Under the pieces are notes generated by a model. The model did not search any database. It saw only the letters and a list, made by a program, of their open reading frames with translations, and was not told where the DNA came from. Position numbers and translations under genes: made by a program. From Torreya grandis (lineage: Eukaryota; Streptophyta; Pinopsida; Cupressales; Taxaceae): a stretch of 64,000 nt of DNA. The stretch is from positions 7,543,501 to 7,607,500 of the forward strand of contig JARHVA010000122.1 in NCBI GenBank assembly GCA_037957365.1, given 5' to 3'. The stretch's first letter is position 1. Each line of letters begins with the position of its first letter. This document shows positions 22,188 through 32,944 of the stretch, piece by piece.

Positions 22188-23600
22188 TTGGGTAATAAGA
22201 AAAATCCCAAGATGGTTAACATTGGGAAGTGTTGCACTCCTGAGGAGAAGCTCAAATTTACTGCCCTACTTTGCCATTACATGGAATTTTTAGTGTACTT
22301 CTATGATGATCTGAAGTCACTCAGGCTTGAAGAAATTTGCCATGAAATTCCTCTCAAGAGTGATTCGGTGCCTTTCAAGTAAAAATCCTAGTAGTATAAT
22401 CCAAAGATATCATGTACTATTCTATCTGAAATACAAAAAATGTTGAACGCTAGAATAATTTTCCCAATCCATCATTCCACATGGATTGCAAACATAGTTC
22501 CTGTGAGAAAAAAGAATGGTGAAATTCACCTCTGCATGGATTTTAGGAATTTGAATCAATCCTCCCTAAAAGATAATTACCCTCTGCCCATCATATGGAT
22601 CAAGTCTTTCAGATGGTGACTAGTTTAGAGATGTTATCAATGCTAGATGGCTTCTTGGGGTACAATAAATTGAAAGTTGGTGAAGCAGACCAACATAAGA
22701 CTGCCTTCACCACACCTTAGGGCACCTTTGCATATCGAAGAATGCCATTTGGCCTGATAAATGCTAGTGCCACTTTTTAGAGAGCAATAAACCTTGCTTT
22801 CAAAGACAAAATGGGTAAGTTCATTATGGTGTAACTTGATGATTTAAAAGTATTTTCAAAGGATCATCTTGATCATGTGCACCATTTGCAATAAGTGATA
22901 GAATGATGTTGCTAGAATGGCATTTCTCTAAATCCCAAGCAGTCTATTTTTTGGGTAACAGAAGGGAAACTTCTAGAACACATTGTATCCTGAGAAGGCA
23001 TAAATATTGACTCAAAAAGAGTCAAATCCATCCATGAGCTTACTCTGCCCACAAGTAAGACTATAGTTCACTCTTTCTTTGGAAAGGTGAATTTTTTATG
23101 AAGGTTCATTCTTGAGTTTGCAGAGAAGACTCACCACATTATGGACATGATGAAGGGAAAGGCCACTTTTATCTGCACTGAAGAAGGCAAATCAACATTT
23201 CAATACATCAAGATAGCTATTGCCCATGCCCCAACTCTGGTTTGTCCAAATTACACCAAAGGCTTCATAATGTATAGTTATGCTTTCAAACATACACTTT
23301 CAACAACTTTGGTTTAGCAAAACAAATAAGGTGTGGAGTCTCCCATATCCTTCATGAGTTGTCCCCTCAAAGCTCATGAGCTAAAATACTCAAACATGAA
23401 GAAGCATGCTTATGCAGTGGTAAAGGCAGTAAAGCATTTATGCTTTTACATTTTGAATTCTCACGTTGTTGCTCTGGTTCCTGATACAACAGTCAAGTTT
23501 ATATTAACTCAGTAGGAGTTTGGAACCAAAAGAGGCAATTGGGTTGCTAAAATCTAGGAGTTTGATCTTGTTATCAAATCAACTAAGCTTGTGTTGGGAA
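22188..23600 (+). pseudogene. Element C reverse transcriptase and RT-linked RNase H
   Basis: The RT N-terminal lead (KMVNIGKCCTPEEKLKFTALL) is at 22210-22275, RIIFPIHHSTWIANIVPVRKKNG at about 22452-22520, and MDFRNLNQ at about 22536. A two-base insertion near 22593 shifts the frame. SMLDGFLGYNKL and MPFGLINASATF follow. The YLDD catalytic box has its tyrosine codon replaced by TAA (22832-22834), leaving LDDLKVFSKD. The RNase H part includes PISFMSCPL and NMKKHAYAVVKAVKHLCFY at 23333-23455. It cannot be functional. Confidence 0.87.
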
Positions 23601-23989
23601 GGGGCCTCTACCAATTGATTGCTGACAACATACCAGAAGAAATAGGGCATGAAGAAACAGAAGTGGGAGACACACTAATAGTTCTCTTTGTCACCACTAT
23701 GGATGATTGGTATTTGAATATCGCTCATTTCCTTACCTACGGTGAGTGTCCTACTCACCTGTCTCATAAAGGAAAGAGGACTTTCAAGTTGAAAGCTGCC
23801 AACTTTGTCTCATGGGATAATGGGTTGTATAACAGGAACCTTGATGGGGTATTCCTTTGTTGTGTGGATAAAGTACAGTAGAACAAACTTCTAGAATCCT
23901 TCCACAATTTGGCTTGTGGAGGACTTTTTTTTTCACCTGTAACTACCCATAAGATTTTGTGAGCTAGGTATTATTAGCCTAACCTATTT

Positions 23990-24963
23990 CAAAATACATA
24001 CAAATGGGTGCGTAAATGTGAACTGTGTCAACAGATCGTTAGAAGACCCAAATTGGCTGCATTTCCTCTCAAGCTAGTAATAATAGAAGAGCCATTTCAA
24101 CAATGGGGAATTAATTTCATAGGTGTTGTAAACCCATCTTCAAGTGCTAGACATGATTATGTCCTCACAGCCATAGATTACTTCAGCAAATGGGTGGAAG
24201 CTATTCCAGCCAAGCATGCTACTTTAGAAGTAGTATGCAATTTCCTCAAAGAAAACATCATTTCTAGGTTTGGGGTCCCAACCAAGATTATGATAGATAA
24301 TACAACCTATTTCTCTTCCCATGAGATTAATTAGTTCTATTTTTATTATGGGATCACCCTCTCCCACTCTTTTGACTATTTTCCACAAGGAAATGGTCAA
24401 GTAGAATCGAGTAACAAGAATCTGGTGACCATCATCAGGAAGCTAGTAGATGACAACCAACAAACCTAGCATAAAGCATTATTTGATGCTTTATGGGCAG
24501 ATAGAATTATGCCCAAGAGGGTGATAGGTATGTCACCATTCTAACTTTTGTATGGTCTCAATGCAGAGATACCAATCACCCTAGAATTTCTATCACTAAA
24601 ATTGGCAAAGGTAGTCAAAGATCAGACATATGAAAGCTCCATCAACAAAAGGATCATGTGCTTGACTGAGCTGGATGAGCAGTGAACTATGGTGGTAGAC
24701 CGAATTGCTACACATCAAAGTCTGGTGAAGAAGCTCTTCAACTAGAAAGAAAAAACCCATGATTTCTAGATTGGAGATCAAGTTCTATTATGAGATAAGA
24801 GAAGAGAACTAAAGGGAATGCATGGAAAATTTGATTCCCTATGGAGAGACCCATTTGCTATTCATCAGCTCAATGGTGAAAATAGTTTCTTCCTTAATTA
24901 TCAAGATGGCATGCCCTTTTCTTTGCCTCACAATGGGTAGCATCTGAAGTACTTCAATTCTTG
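23990..24963 (+). pseudogene. Element C integrase
   Basis: The zinc-binding end CELCQQ is at about 24018. The core begins WGINFIGVV, where the first catalytic aspartate (usually WGMDFIG) is asparagine. VLTAIDYFSKWVEAIPAKHA and TKIMIDN follow, then PQGNGQVESSNKNL with the catalytic glutamate at about 24400. A C-terminal GD-x-VL-type segment ends at about 24963. At least eight stops interrupt it. The 200 bp after it up to the 3' LTR is non-coding, and no strong purine tract abuts the LTR. Confidence 0.85.
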
Positions 24964-25175
24964 AAGCATTAGATAAGATCATTTGTACATATGTATAATT
25001 TTTGCATAGTCTTTAGCTTGTTTTGTGTTATTCATTTTCATTTATTTTTGGTGCCTTTCATTTTGGATAGCATGAATCCATAGCCCAATGGCATACTTAA
25101 AGGCACTGGAGATTCTAGATTATACTCACTTTGATTTTTTTTACAGTCGATGGAAGTTCCCTAACTCGAGCCAAC

Positions 25176-27572
25176 TGTTATTTCCAAAATTTGTCACTAG
25201 TTTTTGGGGACAACATATCAACTATTTTAGTCCTTCAGGCTGATATTCTCTCTATCCTTCTCAAAAAATGTTTTGAGCACTCAAGTTATTCAATTATTCA
25301 ATCATTTTCAATCAAGGGACTCACAGGTTCAACAACTTCAATAAGCAAGCTCTCATAAAGGAACAACTTCCAAACACTTAGGCATTTTCAAGGCTGGTTC
25401 AATGCTGAGGTTCAACCAAAAGACTTAGCAGCGGGCTTCAAACAAATGGAATGAACCATTGAACCCCACTTTAGCAAGGTTCAAAGGTTCAATGAGTTCA
25501 AAGGTTAAAAAAGAGTTAAGCACTCAACAAGTTTAAAGAAGTTTAACCACTTTAAAGAGTTCAACAAGTTCGAAGACTTCAGCAAGTTCTAAAGTTCAAT
25601 AAGTTTGGTGGACTTAAAGAAAAGAAGGCTTCGAAGAATAAAGGTTAAACTGTTGAACTATTGAACCTTGAACCAAAATGGTTCAACGAGTTCAAAGGTT
25701 CAACGAGTTCAATAAATTTTGAAATACTTATAAAAACAAAGGATTTAAAGAGCAAAGAATGAACCATTGAACCATTGAACCTTGAACCAAAAGAGTTCAA
25801 AGTTCAAAGGTTCAACGATTTCAATAGAAAAGAAAAGAATCTAGAGAGTTCAAAACTTCAAAGGATTCAAAGAAAGAGAATGAACCATTGAAATTTGAAC
25901 CAAAATGGTTCAAGGTTTAAAGGTTCAATAAGGTTCAAAAGACTTAGAGAATAAAAGGATTCAAAGAAAGAGAATGAACTGTTGAACCATTAAACTTTGA
26001 ACCAAAATGGTTCATAGGTTCAAATGGTTCAAAGAGTTCAACCAGTTCAAGAAGTTCAAAGTTCACAAGGAAGCTTTAAGCGAAGGAAGGAATCAAAATA
26101 TTCTAGAGACAAGTTCAAAGAAATGGTTCAACCAATTGAACCAAGTAATCGATTAAACCAAGGAGCTGATAGGACCACTTGAACTGTTGAACCATTGAAC
26201 TGATGCACTTCAAAGGTTCAAAGGTTCAAGGTTCAACATGGTTCAAGTGACCAGTGACCGGTGACGTCCCTACAAATGTAAAATTCAAGGTAACAAAATG
26301 CCCATTTATTTTCAAATGTGGTGTGGAACCTTAAAAAAAACTCAGCGACCATCTAAAGAAGAAGCTAAAAGAGCCAGAAAAAAAGGAAGAGATAGCCTAA
26401 GAGCTCAGATCATGAGAAAAGGATAAAATGCATTAAGAGAAGAGGGAATAAGAGGGAAAGACCAAAAATATCTACACAAAAGTTATTCTAGTAGGTGAAA
26501 TAGTCCACCAAGTGGACATCAAAGAGCACGAGCACTCAAGGATGCAGCCTATTTTTCTCCATCGAATAAAGGTGAAGTAGATAGTTGCATAGATATTAGG
26601 AAGAGGACCAAGTGGCCCATACTTTGGAGGATACATTTGAGATGAATTGACATGCCACAGTTAAGGCCGATGCCCTGTTCCAGCATGGCCCCTTGACAGA
26701 ACTAAAAATGCATTCAAGGCATTGAATGCAACATGGGCCATTCCATGAAATAAAGCACCAAGTCTTTCTTGGCTGATATCATTGTAATCTCTTATTTTAT
26801 GCAAAGGAGATCTCTCTGTTATAGAAGCAAAACTCTTCCCAAATTGAAAGGCATTTCTTGAGACTTTGAGCTCAAATTGTTAATCATATTTATTTATTTG
26901 AATGAGAAAGCAAGTGACCTTTCAAACTTTGCACTGAGATAGCTTATGTTGTTTATTGGATTTTTCTTATGTTCTATTTCCTGAATACTATCTTTTCCAT
27001 TTAATTAAATAAGCAGAACTAGTGGAAGTAATATGAAAGGTGTCCTGAAGCCAACTATGGGAGACTTTGTGTTACCATAATTGTATTTAGCGTGTCTGTT
27101 TTTCTATTTCTATGTAAAGGATCTTGGGATGACTTTGTGCCCCCATTGTCCTTTGTATATTTCACTCTTTGGAATTTGAGGTGGAGAATTTTTGCTACAA
27201 TTCATCCTATTGTGTTACTGCGCCCTGTTACTTTTACTATCCAGGAAGGAATCTAGCTATTGGTTGAATATTACTTCTAAAAGAAGAGAAGTACCTTTAG
27301 CAATCATCCCAAGATTTTTCCTTTGATCTGTAAATATCATCTCTGAAAAAAGAGAGATGGATGGTGGTGTCCTACCCCTGAGTGTTATTTTCAACTTATA
27401 TATATGGTATATAGTACCTTATAGTTATAGGGAACCTCCCCTTGATGAGAGGAGAGATTTGTTCCCTTTTGATGTGGTCAACCTACACATTTGGCCGATA
27501 AATCTCCTTATGATGTGGTTGAAACACCTATTTTGCCCATCAGTTAGCTGGTGACAAAATATTCACCCAACA
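25176..27572 (+). repeat. Element C 3' LTR
   Basis: It has the same length and ends as the 5' LTR, with scattered substitutions. The GTTCAA/TTGAAC-rich block spans about 25260-26250, with TTGAACCAAAATGGTTCAA hairpins at about 25669-25690 and 25898-25920. It is followed directly by GAGTA, the target duplication. Confidence 0.93.
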
Positions 27573-27577
27573 GAGTA

Positions 27578-28240
27578 AATATTTCAAAGACACATATTAT
27601 GGGTTTCAAAGATACAAGTAATTCAAATATTAGATTCTATGAAATAATTCAAGGTTCAAATATTCAAATAAATTCAAAAGGTCAAACACATGACATATAT
27701 TGGCACATTGGTAAGAATTATGAGGGAATTATTACATGCATATGCAATAATTTTTTAAAGACTCAAGTAAATTTCATACACACTTGAATGTATATGTAAG
27801 CAGATGTGTAAAAAAATTATAAGATCAAAGTTATAACTTACAAATACATTTAAAATTGAGCATATAGGTGTGTGTCATTATATATCATTGACATAAACTC
27901 AATGGGAATGATAATTGTTTATATGCTTGTTAATACACATTTAAAATTTCAAATTTCAAATGTGCGATTCTTGTTCATGCACATTTTCAAATTTCAAAGT
28001 TATAGATTCAAATAGAAAAAAATATTTCAATTCAAATTAATTGGCACTAAGTTCATGATGGGGGCATGCATATTATTCATTCTCTTTAGATCATGTGTAT
28101 AAAGTTTAGATCCATCTATGGTAGTGTGATTCATAATGTATGTTTGAGAATAGTGGCACTCAATGACCTTGGTATTACTTCTAGTGAACCCATTGTGTGG
28201 TTTCATCTTTTATTACAAGTGATGTATGTTTGAGTCTTAT
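27578..28240. other. Gene-free spacer between element C and the satellite array
   Basis: AT-rich and non-coding. Repeated TTTCAAA/TTCAAAT words occur at 27580-28040, but no ordered unit or recognisable domain is seen. Confidence 0.5.
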
Positions 28241-28875
28241 GACATTTGTTGTTAGTGTTTCTACTCTCCTAAACATTAGTGAAAATATGATTTTGAGTGG
28301 ATTTAGATGTAATGGTCATGTGATCACATGTCATTTGCATGTACATACATGTTTGAAGTAATGAACTTACACATGTAGGTCCCAAAGGTAAAAATTCCAA
28401 TTAGAGGACAAGAACTTATCTCTTCACTTCAAAAAGTTGCATTTTCAAGACCCATTACTACAACTTATGACATGGATTTGTCTCCAAGGTTCAATTGAAA
28501 TGATCTAGGGTAAATTGGAGGGCTTAAAAATGCACATGAGAGTTTTTATGGTTTATTTGAATGACTTATAATTTATATTTTATGCATGTCTAAATTTAGA
28601 CTTTAAAACTACATTTTTATTGTATTGGGAAGGGCATTCTTTAGGTTGGAATGGGTGGTATGTATCTCAACTAGGTGTAATCAAAGGTTAAGAACTTGGT
28701 TCTAGACTTCATCAGCAATCTTGGATGTTTTGGTAATGCCATTTTTGAGCCAAAAAGTATCGAAGGTGGATTTTTCCAACAATAACTTCAATTTCGACAA
28801 CATTTGTTATTATTATTTCTACACTCCTGAATAAAATTAAAAACATGATTGGATTTGGATGTCATGGTCATGGGA

Positions 28876-29784
28876 TGTAATGTCCCCAATTTTCTATTAA
28901 ATGGTTTAATTAATTAATTAAATTATTATGGAAATAAAGTTGACTTCTTCTAGAAGTTTCCTAGAAGGCTTTAAAAGAAGGGGAAGGCAAAGCATTTGGG
29001 ATATCTTTGTTGCAAAAATTATTCTGAGTATTGTGAAGCTTGAATCTGTGATTCAGCTGAAATCTCTGAGGACGCAAACCTTCAGTAGATTGGAGAAGAG
29101 TTGGATGAAAACCCAACACTTTTCAGAGGTGGATTCGTGATGGAATTCAGATTGGGCATATTGATCAGATCTGGAGCTTCAGAGGCCATTCACTGAGTAT
29201 ATCAGGGGTTTAGCATATGCAGAGGTTTCCAAGTATTTATTCCTTAGTTTTGATTTAAGATTTATATATTTATATAGTCAGATCAGGTTTGGTACGGAAT
29301 CCGTACAGATCGGCACTAGGTTGTACCAGTAGATCCAGAAAAGGGAAGGGCACAGTTCGCAGTTGTGGGCCGCAGGGTATTGCAGAGGCTGACATCGGCG
29401 AATAAGTGACCGACATCGGCATATAGACCGACATCGGCCGATCAGTGACCGACGTCGGCAGTTAGGCAGTCACAGGCAGTCAGAGGTCACCACCAGACAC
29501 CCGACGACGGCAGAGTATCGACCGACATCAGCATCATCATCACCGATGTCGGCGACTGTGTTTTCTTGGACACAGCAGGTCGAGCACGCAGACCCAGGTT
29601 TTTATTTCCAGTTTGGTAGTTTGATATAATAATTGGGTTTTGAGACCACATCTGTAATAATTTTATGACATCTGGACTATATTATCAAATTACATTCAGT
29701 TTTATATCTTTGTCCATTTGATTGAATGCTGTAAGTAGTTGAAATCAATTTTATTTGCATTCAATTCTAGTTTGGGATCTTTCA
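28876..29784 (+). repeat. Element D 5' LTR
   Basis: It starts TGTAATGTCCCC and ends TTTCA. It contains a palindrome GTACGGA-A-TCCGTAC (about 29293-29307), an AT-rich TATA-like stretch at 29258-29277, the CCGAC cluster at 29390-29557 and a CGACTGTGTTTT..GACACAGCAGG block shared with element B. Confidence 0.93.
29390..29557. promoter_or_regulatory. RCCGACRTCGGC cluster in D 5' LTR
   Basis: ACCGACATCGGC occurs twice and ACCGACGTCGGC once within about 60 bp, followed by CCCGACGACGG, ACCGACATCAGC and ACCGATGTCGGC. Because the motif is near-palindromic, each intact copy presents a CCGAC core on both strands. ACCGACAT is the core of the known dehydration-responsive element. The function is inferred only. 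The 3' LTR copy is at about 32560-32713 and has fewer intact cores. Confidence 0.5.
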
Positions 29785-29785
29785 G

Positions 29786-29797
29786 TGGTATTAGAGC
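29786..29797 (+). promoter_or_regulatory. Primer-binding site of element D
   Basis: TGGTATTAGAGC begins two bases after the LTR end. It differs by one C-to-T change from the initiator tRNA-Met site in B and E. Confidence 0.85.
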
Positions 29798-29933
29798 CAT
29801 GCATCTTGCTAGCCTGTAGGGGTGAATATATTTTATTTCTATGCATCCTAGAAGATTTGATAGAATCCATATATATTTTACACGTAGTAGAGCTCAGTAC
29901 GAGCGAGAGTTGGGTTTAGGACAGGAACCTATC

Positions 29934-31935
29934 ATGGCCGAAGAACAGAGGAATGCCCATAGAAACCAAGATGAGGTAGAAAGAGAGATGATGAGGACCC
30001 TCATCACTACCTAGCCCAGGATTGTTCAGGCTCTAGACCGATTACAGGATACCATGGAGCGTTTAGAGGTGGATAGACACAGAGGTAGAAGGAATAGATC
30101 AGTTTCAGTAATAGGCAGTCAGTCCAGTCAGCATAGTCACCATTCCCATTCTTCAGTGGGGAGCTCCCATCATTCCTCTAGGTGAAATCATCATCATACA
30201 CCTACTCCAAATAGACCATTACTACCTCAGTTTGTACCAGGTGGACAACCAGTACAGATGGATCCACCAGAGATGGGGTTTCAAGAGTCCATTTTGGCAG
30301 CCACAGCAGAGTGGAGAGCTTTACCCCCAGAGGTTAGGGAGGTTTTTCCTCTTCCCCAGTATTGTGCACAGTGTAGAGACACAGCCAGATTCAGGGGAGA
30401 TCGAGGTAATAGACCCCCACAGCAGCAACATAATCAGGACCTCAATAGAGCTACAGGGAAGATTACATTGGCTTCATATAATGGCTCTGGAGAGACTAGT
30501 GCAAGAGCTTGGGTCCACAAGCTAGACAACTTTGAGGCCCATGCCTGAGCGTGAGGCCATTCAGTTTATGGTGTTGCATTTAGAGGGGATTGCATATGAT
30601 TGGTGGCACCACGGATTGGTCACCCAGGATCACGCCTTAGTTCACTCCTATGTTGAGTTCACTGAGAGACTTATTGCACGGTTTGACCGTAAGGATACAT
30701 AACTTTACTACAGGGAGTTGGCTCATCTTAGATAGAGTGGTCACACAGAAACTTATATTAATGAGTTTCAGCGTATTGCGGTTATGGTACCTAATATGCC
30801 TCAGAGACGGAGTGTGATGTTGTTTATTGAAGGATTATAGGATAGACTTAAGGGACTGGTACGTGCTTTCCAACTAGCCACTCTTAAGGATGCCATTGAT
30901 GTGACATTGATACTGGATACTGTTCCCACTTCTTATCAGGGTGATAAGAAAATAGCCACGGACTCTCGACCTATACAGAAGGCCAACGCACCACAAAATA
31001 AAGAAGGGTCATCCTCTATAAATCCTTGGATGAATTAGGAGACTAGGAATGACTTGAGGAGGAAAAAGTTATGTTTTTCCTGCAAAGACCCATGGGAACC
31101 AGGACACCGTTGCATGGGTAAAGGAAAGGTTCATTTGATTGAGGTAACTTCTGAGTGTGGAGATGAGGAGGTTCCTGATATGGACATTGAGGATAATATT
31201 GAGCAGGATCAGACACAGTTGGAGTTAGACACCCCAGAGCCTTTGGCATCAGCCAAAGCAATTATGGCTACCCTCTCTAGTTATCCTAACTTTCATGCCT
31301 TTCGGTTGAAAGGTACACTTAAGGGTAAGTGGGTCGTGAGCTTGGTAGATATAGGTGCTACACATAACTTCATTGACCGGAAGTTAGTGGGAAGGCATGG
31401 ATTACAGTATGAGAAGTTTGGTGGTTTTGGGGTAAAGGTGGCAGATGGTGCAGTTTTGGGTTGTACCAAATGGATTCCACAGCTTAGCATTCAGATGGGG
31501 GATTACACTCTGACCGATGATTTTTATGTGTTTCCTTTAGAGGATTATGATGTGGTCTTGGGCATGTAGTGGTTACAGGGTATTGGGCGCTACATTATTG
31601 ATCACCGCCGTATGCAGTTAGAATTCCTTTTTGGGGGAAGGAAGATTATCTTGAAGGCAGCACAAGATGGAGGACCTAAGGAGGGGTCATCTCGTAGGAT
31701 GGAGTCTCATTTTATAGGTGATGTGGTAAATAATTCTATTTGTTGTAGGGCATTTTCCTTTCCAATTATAAGTCAACATCCTTATGGGGATTGTGAGAGT
31801 TTGATAATCAGAGTAGCGCAGCGGCCCTTTTCTAAGTCTAAGGTATGTGATGGTGAATTTGCTAAATACATATTGAGGATTATCACACTCCTCTCTAGGA
31901 GAAATAAGGAGAATGTAATCACAGATATTTTCTAG
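29934..31935 (+). pseudogene. Element D gag-protease, no polymerase
   Basis: ATG 29934 opens MAEEQRNAHRNQDEVEREMM. Stops at 30012-30014 (TAG) and about 30183 (TGA) interrupt, and a one-base shift near 30540 moves the frame to PMPEREAIQFMVLHLEGIAY, a typical gypsy gag core (DWWHHG, then LIARFDRKD). The zinc knuckle CFSCKDPWEPGHRC is at about 31075-31116. The protease reads VVSLVDIGATHNFIDRKL (D-I-G replaces D-S/T-G) and ends DYDVVLGM-stop-WLQ at 31567-31569. The frame then stays open to 31935 with an unrecognised tail. Length through this point is about 667 codons; RT, RNase H and integrase are absent. Confidence 0.85.
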
Positions 31936-32009
31936 CATGGTGTTTTTGATAGAAGAGTTTGCAAGTTTTTGAGAATAATATGGGATCCAAGAAGTTGGTG
32001 TTGGAGAGA

Positions 32010-32046
32010 ATTGCTTGAGGACAAGCAATCTCCAGGAAGGGAGGAC
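32010..32046 (+). promoter_or_regulatory. Element D 3' hairpin and polypurine tract
   Basis: ATTGCTTG (32010-32017) and CAAGCAAT (32022-32029) form a perfect 8-bp stem with loop AGGA. AGGAAGGGAGGA then leads into the 3' LTR at 32047. The same arrangement is present in element B. Confidence 0.85.
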
Positions 32047-32944
32047 TGTAATGTCCCCAATTTTCTATTAAAATGGTTTAATTAATTAATTAAATTATTA
32101 TGGAAATAAAGTTGACTTCTTCTAGAAGTTTCCTGGAAGGCTTTAAAGAAGGGGAAGGCAAAGCATTTGGGATATCTTTGTTGCAAAAATTATTCTGAGT
32201 ATTGTGAAGCTTGAATCTGTGATTCAGCTAAAATCTCTGAGGACGCAAACCTTCAGTAGATTGGAGAAGAGTTGGATGAAAACCCAGCACTTTTCAGAGG
32301 TGGATTCGTGATGGAATTTAGATTGGGCATATTGATCAGATCTGGAGCTTCAGAGGCCATTCACTAAGTATATCAGGGGTTCAGCATATGCAGAGGTTTC
32401 CAGGTATTTACTCCTTAGTTTTGATTTAAGATTTATATATTTATATAGTTAGATCAGGTTTGGTACAGAATCCGTACAGATCGGCACCAGGCCGTACCAA
32501 CAGATCCAGAAAAGGGAAGGGCACAGTTCGCAATTGTGGGCCGCAGGGTATTGCAGAGGCTGACATCGGCAGATAAGTGACCGGCATCGGCATATAGACC
32601 GACATCGACAGTCAGGCAGTCACAGGCAGTCACAGGTAGTCAGAGGTCGCCACCAGACACCCGACGGTGACAAAGTATCGATCGACGTCGGCATCATCAT
32701 CACCGACGTCGGCGACTGTGTTTTCTTGGACATAGCAGGCCGAGCACGCAGACCCAGGTTTTTATTTCCAGTTTGGTAGTTTGATATAATAATTGGGTTT
32801 TGAGACCACATCTGTAACAATTTTATGACATCTGGACTATATTATCAAATTACAATCAGTTTTATATCTTTGTCCATTTGATTGAATGCTGCAAGTAGTT
32901 GAAATCAATTTTATTTGCATTCAATTCTAGTTTGGGATCTTTCA
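32047..32944 (+). repeat. Element D 3' LTR
   Basis: It is collinear with 28876-29784 and about 11 bp shorter, mainly because one CCGACATCGG-type segment is missing in the CCGAC cluster. Followed by the TGGGA duplication and the resumed satellite unit. Confidence 0.93.

Larger units (their letters stand above)
16572..27572 (+). mobile_element. Full-length Ty3/gypsy Tat-type retrotransposon, element C
   Basis: Two 2397-bp LTRs (16572-18968 and 25176-27572) start TGTT and end CACCCAACA. They are bracketed by a perfect 5-bp duplication GAGTA (16567-16571, 27573-27577). The 6.2-kb interior encodes gag, protease, a plant-type RNase H, RT with its own RNase H, and integrase, all with stops. Many stops are TAG where CAG or TGG is expected, consistent with C-to-T decay of methylated cytosines. 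The placement of the extra RNase H before RT is its main oddity. Confidence 0.95.
28876..32944 (+). mobile_element. Non-autonomous gypsy-type LTR retrotransposon, element D
   Basis: LTRs at 28876-29784 and 32047-32944 start TGTAATGTCCCC and end GGGATCTTTCA. They are flanked by a perfect duplication TGGGA (28871-28875, 32945-32949). The interior (about 2.3 kb) has a primer-binding site, a gag-protease frame and a polypurine tract, but no RT, RNase H or integrase. It is inserted in the second unit of the 557-bp array, within the phrase GGTCATGGGA. It is related to element B by zinc finger, leader, LTR motifs and 3' hairpin. Confidence 0.95.
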
